A stretch of DNA of 64,000 nucleotides from Bacteroidales bacterium UBA3143 (GCA_002364735.1 DEZB01000011.1:63952-127951); one strand, 5' to 3'; positions 35,818-45,573 are shown, numbered from the stretch's first letter. The notes: a model not told the origin generated them from the sequence alone. Made by a program: numbers and translations.

Positions 35818-36213
35818 TTACCTTTCTTTAAATAAATCATAATCACAAATATAATCTGAGAAGTCATAATGTGTGGAGGCTAAAACCAAAGCCAATGAGT
35901 TAGTTGAGAAATTAAAAAACTGTCTCCACAAACCATTTGGGACATACAATCCATAATAAGATCTATTTAATGAAAATGTTTCAATCTCAGAACCATTGTC
36001 AACTAAAATATCAAAACTTCCAGAAAGAGCCACAATAAATTCATGATTCTTTATATAAGCGTGACCATCTCGCATCCCACCTCCAGGTACATCATATATC
36101 CAATATGTTCTTTTGATACTAAAAGGGATGTTATTCTCTTCAATTACTGAAAGATTCCCTCTATTGTCTAACATTTTAGGAAGATTGATCAATCTTGGTT
36201 TATCTACTATCAT
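35818..36213 (-). CDS. WxcM/FdtA-like cupin with altered active site (HAY)
   Basis: A paralogue of the next gene, 131 residues, same cupin fold, with IKRTYWIYDVPGGG and GLYVPNGLWRQFFNF. Where FdtA has His-Ala-His it reads RDGHAY: His51 is kept but the second His is Tyr53. It may have another stereochemical outcome, another substrate or a non-catalytic role such as pairing with the neighbouring intact enzyme. It follows the kinase gene wzc by 75 nt. The family assignment is secure; the activity is not. Confidence 0.82.
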   Translation of the reverse strand: MIVDKPRLINLPKMLDNRGNLSVIEENNIPFSIKRTYWIYDVPGGGMRDGHAYIKNHEFIVALSGSFDILVDNGSEIETFSLNRSYYGLYVPNGLWRQFFNFSTNSLALVLASTHYDFSDYICDYDLFKER

Positions 36214-36288
36214 TTTATCTAAGATTGTATTATTAATTAAAATACTTTTAATGATTTAAGTGTTTGATTAAAAATCATTCCTGATTTG

Positions 36289-38697
36289 CTATTCATCACC
36301 CAAATTATATCCATAAGCAAAACCTTTCTTTAAACTATATCCATAACCATATCGTTTTCCATAGCCATATCGATAGTTACGTTTATTGAAATCAACTGAA
36401 TTTAATATGAAATACATATTTTTCAGCTTATCTTCATTATATATTATAGTTGCATCTTCAATATTCTTTTTAGGTGTATAATCCGCCCGTACAATATATA
36501 GATTTATATCAGCTATCCTATTTAGCATCAAACTATCCGAGACCAAACCTACTGGAGCTGTATCTACAATTATAAAATCAAATTGATCTCGTAAATTTTG
36601 TATTAATTGATCTAAAGCAGGTTTAGCAAGTAGTTCATTAGGGTTAGGCGCAACAGGCCCTGCATTTATCATAAATAAATTAGGATGAATCCCAGAAGGC
36701 TTGATCAATTTATCAGCAGTTTGATGTCCTGACAAAAACATAGTCATTCCTCCTTCATTTGGCACATCAAGATAAAGTCCAAATTTTGGTTTTCTTATAT
36801 CTAACTCAATAATCAAAACCTTTTTATCTAACAATGCCAAACTTGTTGCTAAGTTAATAGTTACAAATGTTTTACCTTCCCCACTAATGCTTGAAACCAT
36901 ATTAATAACTTTCTTATCAACACTATCTATTACAAACAATAAATTAGCCCTCAATAAACGGACCATTTCAGTAAAACTATCTGTTCCGTCTTCTTTCATA
37001 AGCATCCTGCTTGTTTCTATTGTTTTAGGTATTTCACCCAAGAGGGGGACATTAGACATTTCAGCTAACTCTTGTTTATGCCCTATTTGGTAACGCATTA
37101 ACTCTTTTATCTTGATAATGATGATAGGCACGAATAATCCTAAAAAAATGGCTATCAGAAAACTAAATATCTTATTAGGTGAAACAACACCCAATATTCT
37201 CACATAGTCTATCAACTTTGTATTTGGTTCGGCTGTCGCCATATTCATATATTTTTCTTCTTTCTTTTGGAGCAAAAACAAAAACAAAGATTCTTTCACT
37301 CCTTGCTGGCGAGTAATATCTGAATAAATTCTTTGTTGACGAGGCACTGCTCGAAGACGAGCTTTATCTACATTCAGTTGTTGCGATAAATCACTCAGTG
37401 TAATCTGTAGATTTCTTTTTTCGTTCTGCAAACTCGATCTAACAGTTCTATACATTGATTCTATTTGGTTGGATAGATCAATCATAGCTTGATTACTACT
37501 GGATGCAACCCGTGAAAGTTTTGTTTTTTCCATTACCAAGTTGTTATAGTTTGAAATCATGCTATTCAAACTTTCGCTTCTAATTCCAGAATTAGCAGGA
37601 AGAAGTTGGTCACTGGGATCTTGATTTTGAACAAAGTTGGACAAATCTGAAACAATCGCTAATTGCGTTTCAACATCCATTTTTCTTTGTTCAATTCCTG
37701 AAGTTTGAACATTGTATAGATTTGACTGACTTGCTAAATCTGTAATTCCTTGACTTTGTTTATAATCCTCCGCTTGTGAATCAACAGTACTCAACTCATC
37801 ACTTAATAAAGAAAGATGTGCATCAATAATTTGAGATGTTTTATCCGCTAAATCAAGTTGATCACTCAACATTTCCCTGTTGTAAACCTCAATTAGATGC
37901 TCCATAAATTCTTTACCTTCCATCGCATTATAACTCTTTAAAGATAGTGTTACAACAGATGATGTTTTAGAGGTTACCTCCATTTCAAGACTATTTATAA
38001 ATTGATCGGCTACTCTTATTGGATGTTTTATTACAACTTCTAAGAGCATGTTATCTTTAGGTTTAAAACCTGTTTTAAAAACATTAATTTCACCAAAAGG
38101 GAATGTAACTACACTATCTTTTAAAAACGATTTTACTGTGTAAGAGTTATTTAAATGTTTACCAGAAAATTCATATGATCCATTAGAATGAACCAAAACG
38201 CTAAGTACAATATCATCCTCTATAGCATTTAGCATAGTTTCGGATAAAGTAATATGAATAGGGCTTTCACTCTTATATAAAACTTCTTTTTTGTATCTAA
38301 TTATGTTCAATAATGAACTTATTTGTATATAAGTAGTATAGTTTTCTAATTCACGCACAACCTTATCTGCTATTAATGAACTACCCAACATTTCCATTTC
38401 ATTCTCTACATTACTTTTTTGAGTAATAAGACCCATTCCATCAAATGCAGGAGTTGTTGATGAGCCACTCCCTTTCTGTGAATCTTGAAACAAAACGGAC
38501 GTTTGAATCTTATAGACTGGTAAGGTGAACTTAACGTATAATACAGCTAAGACAATAAAAGCAACAAGTGAAATAACAAACCATTTCCAAAAAGATAGGT
38601 ATTTAATAAAAAGTCCTATAAAATCGAATGATTTTTCCGATAATAATTTAAATTCTTCTTCTGGTTTTGAAAGTTTCATATTTGTATTGTTCTCCAT
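36289..38697 (-). CDS. wzc: Wzc-type chain-length regulator and BY-kinase
   Basis: An inner-membrane co-polymerase with a cytoplasmic tyrosine autokinase. The 802 residues contain an N-terminal Wzz domain with a helix at about 35-55, a long periplasmic coiled-coil region (about 270-460), a PxxP-like second helix near 510-530, and the kinase domain with Walker A SSISGEGKT (about 600-608), Walker A' IIELDIRKPKFG and Walker B FDFIIVDTAPV. The last 30 residues are rich in Tyr and Gly, the expected phosphorylation cluster. It starts 3 nt after wza. Confidence 0.93.
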   Translation of the reverse strand: MENNTNMKLSKPEEEFKLLSEKSFDFIGLFIKYLSFWKWFVISLVAFIVLAVLYVKFTLPVYKIQTSVLFQDSQKGSGSSTTPAFDGMGLITQKSNVENEMEMLGSSLIADKVVRELENYTTYIQISSLLNIIRYKKEVLYKSESPIHITLSETMLNAIEDDIVLSVLVHSNGSYEFSGKHLNNSYTVKSFLKDSVVTFPFGEINVFKTGFKPKDNMLLEVVIKHPIRVADQFINSLEMEVTSKTSSVVTLSLKSYNAMEGKEFMEHLIEVYNREMLSDQLDLADKTSQIIDAHLSLLSDELSTVDSQAEDYKQSQGITDLASQSNLYNVQTSGIEQRKMDVETQLAIVSDLSNFVQNQDPSDQLLPANSGIRSESLNSMISNYNNLVMEKTKLSRVASSSNQAMIDLSNQIESMYRTVRSSLQNEKRNLQITLSDLSQQLNVDKARLRAVPRQQRIYSDITRQQGVKESLFLFLLQKKEEKYMNMATAEPNTKLIDYVRILGVVSPNKIFSFLIAIFLGLFVPIIIIKIKELMRYQIGHKQELAEMSNVPLLGEIPKTIETSRMLMKEDGTDSFTEMVRLLRANLLFVIDSVDKKVINMVSSISGEGKTFVTINLATSLALLDKKVLIIELDIRKPKFGLYLDVPNEGGMTMFLSGHQTADKLIKPSGIHPNLFMINAGPVAPNPNELLAKPALDQLIQNLRDQFDFIIVDTAPVGLVSDSLMLNRIADINLYIVRADYTPKKNIEDATIIYNEDKLKNMYFILNSVDFNKRNYRYGYGKRYGYGYSLKKGFAYGYNLGDE

Positions 38698-38700
38698 TTT

Positions 38701-39519
38701 CTATCTTCTTGTTGCAGTGAATATCGTAACTCCCATGGTAGCTAATGAAATTAAAACTGAAATTGATGATATTCTAAAAGATTCAGCTGCACCATATTTT
38801 GATGAATTCGCCCTTGATTGATTTGGTTCTACATATACTACATCATTTTGTTCTAAAAAATAGGCTGGAGAATTAATGACGTTTTTGTCATTCAAATTCA
38901 ACGTGTAATATTTTTTATTACCATCTGAGTCCTCTCTCAAAACTTTGACATTCTCTCTTTTTCCATAAATAGTCATATCTCGTGCTAAAGCCAAACCTTC
39001 GAAAATAGTTAATCGTTCATTAAATGTGCTATAATTACCAGGAGCATTCACTTCTCCCAAAACATTTATTGAATAGTTGTTTATCCGAATTGTTACAATA
39101 GGCAACTCTTTAGTGAAAGCTGGTTTAATTTTCTCTAAGATGTAATTTTCTAAATCTTTTTTAGTCATATCTTTAACATGTATTTTCCCTAAAACGGGAA
39201 AATTAATGTTCCCCTCATTATCTACAAGGTATGGCTGTATTGCAGGCTGTGAAAAAATCTGGTTCGTCATTGACATTGTTTGTGTCTGAAGCTGTGGTGT
39301 AATTAAGTTATAAATACGAGAAGCCTCAGGCTCCGTACTGACCACAGTTATTGTAAGTAAATCTTTTGGTTTAATTTTAGCTTCATAAAACAGACTACTA
39401 TTGTTTTCAATCTCTTTTATTCGCTTCTCACTTTGTTGCATATATGCAATATTTTCCACACTACTACATGCGGTAATTGAAAGTGCAATAATAAGTAATA
39501 AGGGTATGCTCCTAATCAT
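38701..39519 (-). CDS. wza: Wza-type polysaccharide export lipoprotein
   Basis: It should form or anchor the outer-membrane export channel. The N terminus is a lipoprotein signal (LLLIIALSITACSS, Cys about 18), followed by a Poly_export domain with KPKDLLTITV and NINFPVLGKIHVKDMT, and a SLBB domain with INVLGEVNAPGNYST. Length is 272 residues, shorter than E. coli Wza but normal for Bacteroidota. A hydrophobic C-terminal helix is present. It is the first gene of the 26.5-kb minus-strand locus. Confidence 0.92.
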   Translation of the reverse strand: MIRSIPLLLIIALSITACSSVENIAYMQQSEKRIKEIENNSSLFYEAKIKPKDLLTITVVSTEPEASRIYNLITPQLQTQTMSMTNQIFSQPAIQPYLVDNEGNINFPVLGKIHVKDMTKKDLENYILEKIKPAFTKELPIVTIRINNYSINVLGEVNAPGNYSTFNERLTIFEGLALARDMTIYGKRENVKVLREDSDGNKKYYTLNLNDKNVINSPAYFLEQNDVVYVEPNQSRANSSKYGAAESFRISSISVLISLATMGVTIFTATRR

Positions 39520-40815
39520 AATTAATCAATTTTTTAATATCAAGATGTTTTTTATGAGTAAAATTGTCTATCAATTCAATAAACACATATGAAAGATATA
39601 TGTTTAAAAAAAACATAAGAACATATAGTTTTATCACCATGATAAATTAATTACTATTTGAAATTTAAGATTATAAAAAAATATCTATGAAATATTATCT
39701 ATTATAATTTATATAATTGAACTAATACAAAAGAGGACAATTTGATTTAAAACTTAGTATTAAATAGCAATTTAATTCAATATCACTAATCTTTTTCCTA
39801 TAGCATAACCTTTACTGGCATCATCTGGAGTTATGGTGACAGAAATTGGTGATAAAAATAATCTAATATTTTTATCATTAAAATTAAATACGAACATTGT
39901 ATTTGCCTCAATACTCATAAGTGATATGTAGAACGTTTTATTCAACAAATGTCTTAGCAATATATTTCTAAATAACAGATTTAATAAAACTTCGAACATC
40001 ATAAAATGTCACTTGATAGACTTAACAAAACTACTTAGAAAGTCGGTTTTGTAAGATGGTTTAAAGTGTAAAGTTGGTTAGAAACAAAATAATAGCGTAT
40101 TGAATAATAACTAATATTTAGAAGCTCACGCAATGTGATATTGGGTTTTTGGACCAATTTTAGGAAAGTGTAAGAAGCTATATAAAAAATGCCCGACAAA
40201 AAATAATTACTCGTTCTAAAGAGAAAGTGACAAGTTACTGGTCATTTAAAATGATGGATTAAAGAAAATTAGAAAGATGAATATTAGGTTGAAAGTTAAT
40301 ATATCCACTTAAAAGAAGATTTTGAGATGGTACTTAGCGTCTTTAAAAATTGAAAGAGTTTTAAGTAATAATCCTTCTCTCCAGTAAATATGATTTTTAG
40401 GTATAAAGGAGAGACTCTAATGAAAGAATTGACACTTTAAAACTCACAAAAAAATCTTATTTCGCAATTTATTAGCCAAACACACTTAAAACATAACCTA
40501 CAATGTTAATATTCATGCATATTTACACTCGTATGTTTGGGGTTAACAACTGAATTACTATTTTTGTTCAAAAAATAATCATTAAATGTTTTCAATTTTC
40601 ATATTCAATTCTATACTAATAACTTATCAAGTAACTTCTTTATAATAATCAAAATTTTTAGCGTATGAGTAAATAAATTAAACTGATTAAAAAACAAATT
40701 CGAATTATCAACAATATAATTTCTTAAAAATCACACAATCTTCTATTTTAGAAATTATTCATTAAGGGCTGAATACATTATTCACCTACATTTCAAAATT
40801 TAAATAACAAAACAA
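39520..40815. other. 1.3-kb gene-poor region between the polysaccharide locus and the beta-helix gene
   Basis: No gene I can support. A 76-codon minus-strand frame at 39772-40002 ends in ASKGYAIGKRLVILN and matches nothing I recognise; a second stop-free minus-strand stretch at about 40040-40245 lacks an ATG. No clear promoter motif for wza was found. No UpxY-like antiterminator gene, the usual head of Bacteroides capsule operons, is visible. TCTCTCC (from about 40376) and GGAGAGA (from about 40407) form a weak inverted repeat. Confidence 0.5.
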
Positions 40816-42087
40816 ATGATTAACGCAATTAAAAATAAGCACTTTATCGTATTAATTTCTTTGATGTTTCCATTTTTAATATTTGGTCAAGGAGCGAGAT
40901 ATACTGGAAACTACAAAAAATCTGATCCAATTGAAATTGTAAATAAAAATAATATAATCATCGAAGGATTAGAGTTTAATAATTTAAATGGTATAGCAAT
41001 TACATTATGGGGATGTAAAAATATAACTATAAAAAATTGCAAATTCACCAATATAAATATCAAAACTGCAATATATTCAGAAAAAGGTAGCAACGTCGTT
41101 GTAACTGATTGTACTTTTAAAAATGTTCAAGAAGCATTTATAGCTTCTGGCGGTACAGGGAACATAAAATTTGAATATAATGATATTAAAAATGTTTTGG
41201 GCAGTTTACGTGGAGGTTCTGCTTCTTCCCAGGCAGTACAATACAGATACTGTAGTGGTCCTGGCAATAGCATTACATATAATGTAATTGAAAATATTGA
41301 AGGTGAAAGCTCTCCTGATGATAACATAAATATTTTCTTCTCTCATGGAACCCCAGATAGCCCTATACGAGTAGCAAACAACTGGATTAGAGGTGGAGGA
41401 CCGTCTGATTCTGGAGGCGGAATTCTTTTAGGTGATTGGGGCGGTTCATATCAAATTGCAGAGAACAATATTGTGGTCAACCCTGGTCAATATGGCATGG
41501 GAATCGCTGGTGGTAATAACATGACCCTTAGAAATAATAAAATATATTCAAAAAAAAGAGCTTTCACTAATGTGGGTTTTTCTATTTGTAACTGGACTGA
41601 AGATAAGACAACGGGGAGCTCGTATAATATTACGGTTGAAAACAATCAAGTTAATTGGACTCATCGTGATGGTTTTTTACACATGTGGTTTATTTGGAAA
41701 AATATGAAAGATGTACTTAAAGGTAAAGAAAGTAATATCCAAAATCTAAATTTAGATGAATCACTGCTACCAGATATAATTATAAATAGATCAGGGAATA
41801 AAAATAATGGAATTAGTTCAGTAGAAAATAACTCTACTAATCCTGAATCACCTATCACTCAAGTTTATATTGATAGTTTTAACAGAATTGCTATTAAATA
41901 TTTTGCTAACCCATCGCCACATGCTTATGGTGAACTCTTTACATCTGAGGGACAAAGATTAGAAGCTTTCACACTACCTCGTTTTAATACTGTATTCCCA
42001 GGAAAGCTCTCAAAAGGTGATTATTATGTAAGAATCACTTACAAGGATTTAGACAAAACTGAAATTAATAAGATTACAATTAATTAA
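40816..42087 (+). CDS. Secreted right-handed beta-helix protein with probable type IX sorting domain
   Basis: The 423 residues start with a signal peptide (hydrophobic run ending at IFGQ). Residues about 35-270 are regular beta-helix coils: NNIIIEGLEFNNLNG, then ITLWGCKNITIKNCKFTN, then GSNVVVTDCTFKNV. This fold is shared by polysaccharide lyases, epimerases and adhesins; no catalytic set is recognisable. The C-terminal 75 residues (ANPSPHAYGELFTSEGQ.., LSKGDYYVRITYKD..KITIN) look like a degenerate type A sorting domain. Location between two glycan modules suggests action on the exported polysaccharide. Confidence 0.7.
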   Translation: MINAIKNKHFIVLISLMFPFLIFGQGARYTGNYKKSDPIEIVNKNNIIIEGLEFNNLNGIAITLWGCKNITIKNCKFTNINIKTAIYSEKGSNVVVTDCTFKNVQEAFIASGGTGNIKFEYNDIKNVLGSLRGGSASSQAVQYRYCSGPGNSITYNVIENIEGESSPDDNINIFFSHGTPDSPIRVANNWIRGGGPSDSGGGILLGDWGGSYQIAENNIVVNPGQYGMGIAGGNNMTLRNNKIYSKKRAFTNVGFSICNWTEDKTTGSSYNITVENNQVNWTHRDGFLHMWFIWKNMKDVLKGKESNIQNLNLDESLLPDIIINRSGNKNNGISSVENNSTNPESPITQVYIDSFNRIAIKYFANPSPHAYGELFTSEGQRLEAFTLPRFNTVFPGKLSKGDYYVRITYKDLDKTEINKITIN

Positions 42088-42124
42088 AACACATTACTTC
42101 AACACAATTTTACAAACAATTTTC

Positions 42125-42556
42125 ATGAAAAAAGTACATTATTTATTTATAGTTATGCTATTATTTTCCATAGTAGCATGTGAACAATCTTTGGAAAAAG
42201 AAAAAATTGAACTCCAAGAATACAATACTTTAGTAAACTGGACAGTAAATGCTTATATTGATAATAATATTATTTTTGGTCCTTTTACAATTTCAACTCA
42301 AACTGCATCCAGTAAAGAAGCAATTACCATAAAAGATAATGGTAGTTTTTGGAAATTTCAAACAAAAGCTGAGTTAATTAAATCAACTGATAGGTTTAAT
42401 GCTAAATCATCTATTAATGAAATAAGTAGCTTAGGTGCTAAAATCAATATTAATGGAAGCATTTTTGACAAAGATAGTATTAGCTTTGATATACAGTTTG
42501 AAGATGATGAAACACCCTATGGTTTCACCTACATAATTAGAGGACATCGTAATTGA
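42125..42556 (+). CDS. Small lipoprotein, lipid-binding putative hydrolase-like
   Basis: A 143-residue protein with a lipoprotein signal (LLFSIVACEQS, Cys about 19). After it come beta-rich stretches (NWTVNAYIDNN, SFWKFQTKAELI, DSISFDIQFEDDETPYGFTYIIRGHR) resembling the Bacteroidota family called lipid-binding putative hydrolase; this likeness is from memory and its enzymatic role is unproven. It starts 37 nt after the beta-helix gene and is followed by a terminator, so the two form a small unit. Confidence 0.55.
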   Translation: MKKVHYLFIVMLLFSIVACEQSLEKEKIELQEYNTLVNWTVNAYIDNNIIFGPFTISTQTASSKEAITIKDNGSFWKFQTKAELIKSTDRFNAKSSINEISSLGAKININGSIFDKDSISFDIQFEDDETPYGFTYIIRGHRN

Positions 42557-42593
42557 TATAAATAATTTATCATATAGATATTTTCAGTAATTT

Positions 42594-42628
42594 AAAAAGG
42601 CTTCAGTAAAAACACTAAAGCCTTTTTT
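42594..42628. terminator. Bidirectional hairpin terminator
   Basis: AAAAAGGCTT (42594-42603) pairs with AAGCCTTTTT (42618-42627) around a 14-nt loop that can itself pair AGT with ACT; T-runs follow in both directions. It separates the lipoprotein gene from the converging glycosyltransferase gene. Confidence 0.85.
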
Positions 42629-42681
42629 AGATTTTTAAAAACAAATTAGATAAATATTTTTTCTTGTAAAATGGAATTGAT

Positions 42682-43806
42682 TTAATTGATCAGTTTACTC
42701 CACTCTTTATTAAAATTGAATTTTTTTTCTTTCATCAACGATGGCTTTAAATTTAAATCAATTGAGGAAAGGGATTTCATAGTAGATAAAAATATTTTTA
42801 AATTTTCTATCGTGTTTCCTTTGTCCAAGGGATCAAAGACAATTCCATTTTCTGAAGTTATTAATGATGAAGCACCTGCATACTTTGAACACAATACAGG
42901 TAAGCCAAAGATTAAAGCTTCGTTTACAACTGCACCAAATGTTTCAGATAAACTGGTTAAAACAAAACCTGAAGCACATAAATACCATGCATATAGCTCG
43001 TCATTATCATATCTTCCTACCAAAATAACTTTATCTTGTAATTTATGTTGCTCTATGATTAACTCTAATCCTTTTTTTTCATCACCATCACCTACAATAA
43101 TAAAGATCAATTTTTTGTTTTCAAGCAAATGAGAATGAACTGTACTTAAAAATAATGGGAGAGCTTTCTCAGTAATAAGTCGACCCACAAATAGTAAAAC
43201 TTTTTTATTATTCAAGTTGTATTTTTTTGCATATTTATGAGCAATAAACTCGATATTTTTCGAGTTGTTTCTCAATCTTGTTGAACTTTGAAGTATTGGT
43301 GATATTATAATATTTTCCTTTTTAAAATTAAGTTCCTTTTGATAAAACGATGAAACTTCTTGAGACAGTAAAACAATAAAATCCAAATACTTAATTGAAT
43401 ATCCTCTGGCTATAAATCTTATACCAGATTGTATATTATGACATATATCTAAACTGTCATCAATCATACTCCCTACTTTCTGTTTTAAAAAACCTATTCG
43501 TTTTAATAAAATCAAATATTGTGTTGTAAAAGAAAATTCATGTCCTATAACTATGTCAGGATTAATGGATTTAATTTTTTTGAACATCCCAAATCGAAAA
43601 AAACGTCCTTTATGTCTTGGACCTCTTATAAGAAATGAGTATTTAAATTTACATTGAGAGAGCAAAAAGCTCTGATCGTATTTAAAGGTCCACAAATTGT
43701 CGAAAAGAAAAACTAAATGCAAATCAAATATCTCATTAAGAGCGTTAAACTGATCAATTCTGTATGGAGCTAAGGCTGGGTGAAACACCAACATTTTTTT
43801 TTTCAT
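42682..43806 (-). CDS. GT4 family glycosyltransferase
   Basis: A 374-residue GT-B enzyme encoded alone on the minus strand between two plus-strand units. It has an N-terminal HPALAPYRIDQFNALNE loop, a central VIGHEFSFTTQYLILL block, KVLLFVGRLITEKALPLF and the donor-site FVLTSLSETFGAVVNEALIFGLPVLCS with the EX7E pattern. Start is uncertain between codons 1 and 5 (both Met). Its target is probably the same glycan as the divergent flippase module. Confidence 0.86.
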   Translation of the reverse strand: MKKKMLVFHPALAPYRIDQFNALNEIFDLHLVFLFDNLWTFKYDQSFLLSQCKFKYSFLIRGPRHKGRFFRFGMFKKIKSINPDIVIGHEFSFTTQYLILLKRIGFLKQKVGSMIDDSLDICHNIQSGIRFIARGYSIKYLDFIVLLSQEVSSFYQKELNFKKENIIISPILQSSTRLRNNSKNIEFIAHKYAKKYNLNNKKVLLFVGRLITEKALPLFLSTVHSHLLENKKLIFIIVGDGDEKKGLELIIEQHKLQDKVILVGRYDNDELYAWYLCASGFVLTSLSETFGAVVNEALIFGLPVLCSKYAGASSLITSENGIVFDPLDKGNTIENLKIFLSTMKSLSSIDLNLKPSLMKEKKFNFNKEWSKLIN

Positions 43807-44124
43807 ATGATATAAACAAAAAACTTAATTTCAATATTAAAGATTTAACAAGAACATAATTAATTATTGAGTATAACAATTGTTTAGTATTTATGTTTTG
43901 TCATTAGTTACTAAAAAGCGAAGTTCATCACTATTGATAATAAATTCAAAAAGTTATTTACAATCATTGATATTTACGTGTTACTTATTTAAACTTTCTG
44001 CCACTTTTTCTGTTTAGTCATATGAAAAGCGAAGATCAATATTTTGAGTTTACTTTTAAAAAATTCAATTTTAATCATCGCTTAAATATTTTAATAGAAC
44101 TATCTGAAATTTTAATCCTTTAAA
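43807..44124. other. 318-bp divergent intergenic region
   Basis: It separates the minus-strand glycosyltransferase from the plus-strand flippase and should hold promoters for both. I see no exact TAnnTTTG box in either direction, no hairpin with a T-run and no repeat. Confidence 0.4.
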
Positions 44125-45573
44125 ATGACATTAAGAAAACAAGCCATATCTGGAATGGCGTGGACTTTTGCACAGCAATTTAGTACCCAAGGTATTGGAT
44201 TTTTAATTTCAGTTGTTTTAGCTCGCTTATTATTACCGGCCGAGTTTGGAATTATTGGCATGATTGCAATTTTTATGGGTATTGGTGCAGCATTAGTTGA
44301 TAGTGGATTAGCTTCTTCTCTAATAAGAACTCCAGAAGCCAATCAAGATGATTTTTCAACTGTGTTTTATTTTAATATAGTTGGTAGTATTTTAATATAT
44401 TTAATACTATATCTTACAGCTCCATTCGTTGCTAATTTCTTTAACCAAGCAATACTAACCCAAATAACAAGAGTTTACGGAATCACTTTTATCATCAATG
44501 CTTTTTCAACCATTCAACTAACCCGATTAACACAAATGATGGATTTCAAAACTCAAATGAAAGTTTCTGTGCCAGCATTAATTGGAGGAGGTGTAATAGG
44601 AATAACATTAGCATATAGGGGACATGGAGTATGGAGTTTGGTATGGATGAGAGTATTTCAATCTTTTCTTAATTCCCTACTATTGTGGATAGTTACAAAA
44701 TGGAGACCCTCTTTGGTATTTAATATCGAAAAATTTAAATATCATTTCAACTTTGGATATAAATTGTTATTATCGGCACTTTTAGACACTACATTTACGA
44801 ATATATACACTGTTATAATTGGTAAACTATTCGCTCCTGCACAATTAGGATTTTTTACACGTGCAAACTCAGTAGTACAACTGCCAGTGCAAAACATTTC
44901 TGGAGCTTTAAACAAGGTTACTTATCCTTTATTTGCCTCCATAAAAGATGATAATGTAAGACTGAAAAAAGTCTATAAGCAAATTATGCAAATGGTGACT
45001 TACCTAATAGCTCCAATTTTAATTATAATGGGGATTTTAGCCACCCCTTTATTCAGATTTGTTTTTACAGAAAAATGGTTACCTGCAGTACCCTATTTTC
45101 AAATACTTTGCATTTCTGGTATTTTGTACCCTTTTCATGTTTATAATTTAAATATTTTGAATGTAAAAGGTAGAAGTGATCTATTTTTAAAACTGGAAAT
45201 TATAAAAAAAATATTATCTGTTATTACAATTTTAATTTCAATACAGTTTGGTATGTATGGTCTTTTATGGGGTGTGGTAATATCTTCTGTATTGGCTTTA
45301 TTTATTAATGCACATTTCTCAGGTAAATTCATTCAATATTATGGATTTGAACAAATCAAAGATGTATTACCTATTTTGTTAATTGGATCGATTGTGGGTG
45401 TTATAGTTTGGAGTTTGGATCAAATATTGATATATTATACAATAATGGATCTCTTACGTATTTTATTAGGAGCTTCTTTTGGAGTTATATCATATATCAT
45501 AATGTCGATTGTATTTAAAATAAGGTCTTTTTACGATGTTAAAAATATAATCACAAAAGACTTTAAAGAGTAA
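44125..45573 (+). CDS. WzxC-like polysaccharide flippase
   Basis: A 482-residue MOP-superfamily transporter with about 12-14 helices. The start MTLRKQAISGMAWTFAQQF followed by PAEFGIIGMIAIFMG is typical of the WzxC / lipopolysaccharide-biosynthesis flippase branch, distinct from the flippase at 32465. It heads a plus-strand module with WbqC, ATP-grasp, GNAT and GT2 genes, suggesting export of a second lipid-linked glycan. Confidence 0.87.
   Translation: MTLRKQAISGMAWTFAQQFSTQGIGFLISVVLARLLLPAEFGIIGMIAIFMGIGAALVDSGLASSLIRTPEANQDDFSTVFYFNIVGSILIYLILYLTAPFVANFFNQAILTQITRVYGITFIINAFSTIQLTRLTQMMDFKTQMKVSVPALIGGGVIGITLAYRGHGVWSLVWMRVFQSFLNSLLLWIVTKWRPSLVFNIEKFKYHFNFGYKLLLSALLDTTFTNIYTVIIGKLFAPAQLGFFTRANSVVQLPVQNISGALNKVTYPLFASIKDDNVRLKKVYKQIMQMVTYLIAPILIIMGILATPLFRFVFTEKWLPAVPYFQILCISGILYPFHVYNLNILNVKGRSDLFLKLEIIKKILSVITILISIQFGMYGLLWGVVISSVLALFINAHFSGKFIQYYGFEQIKDVLPILLIGSIVGVIVWSLDQILIYYTIMDLLRILLGASFGVISYIIMSIVFKIRSFYDVKNIITKDFKE

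Noticed and set aside
12963..39519. Invertible promoter controlling the polysaccharide locus
   Set aside because: I looked for paired inverted repeats around a TAnnTTTG motif upstream of wza and found none, and there is no recombinase gene nearby.
39772..40002. A 76-codon minus-strand frame upstream of wza
   Set aside because: Ends in a plausible GKRLVILN strand, but no family is recognised and no ribosome-binding or promoter signal is seen; kept only as a remark.
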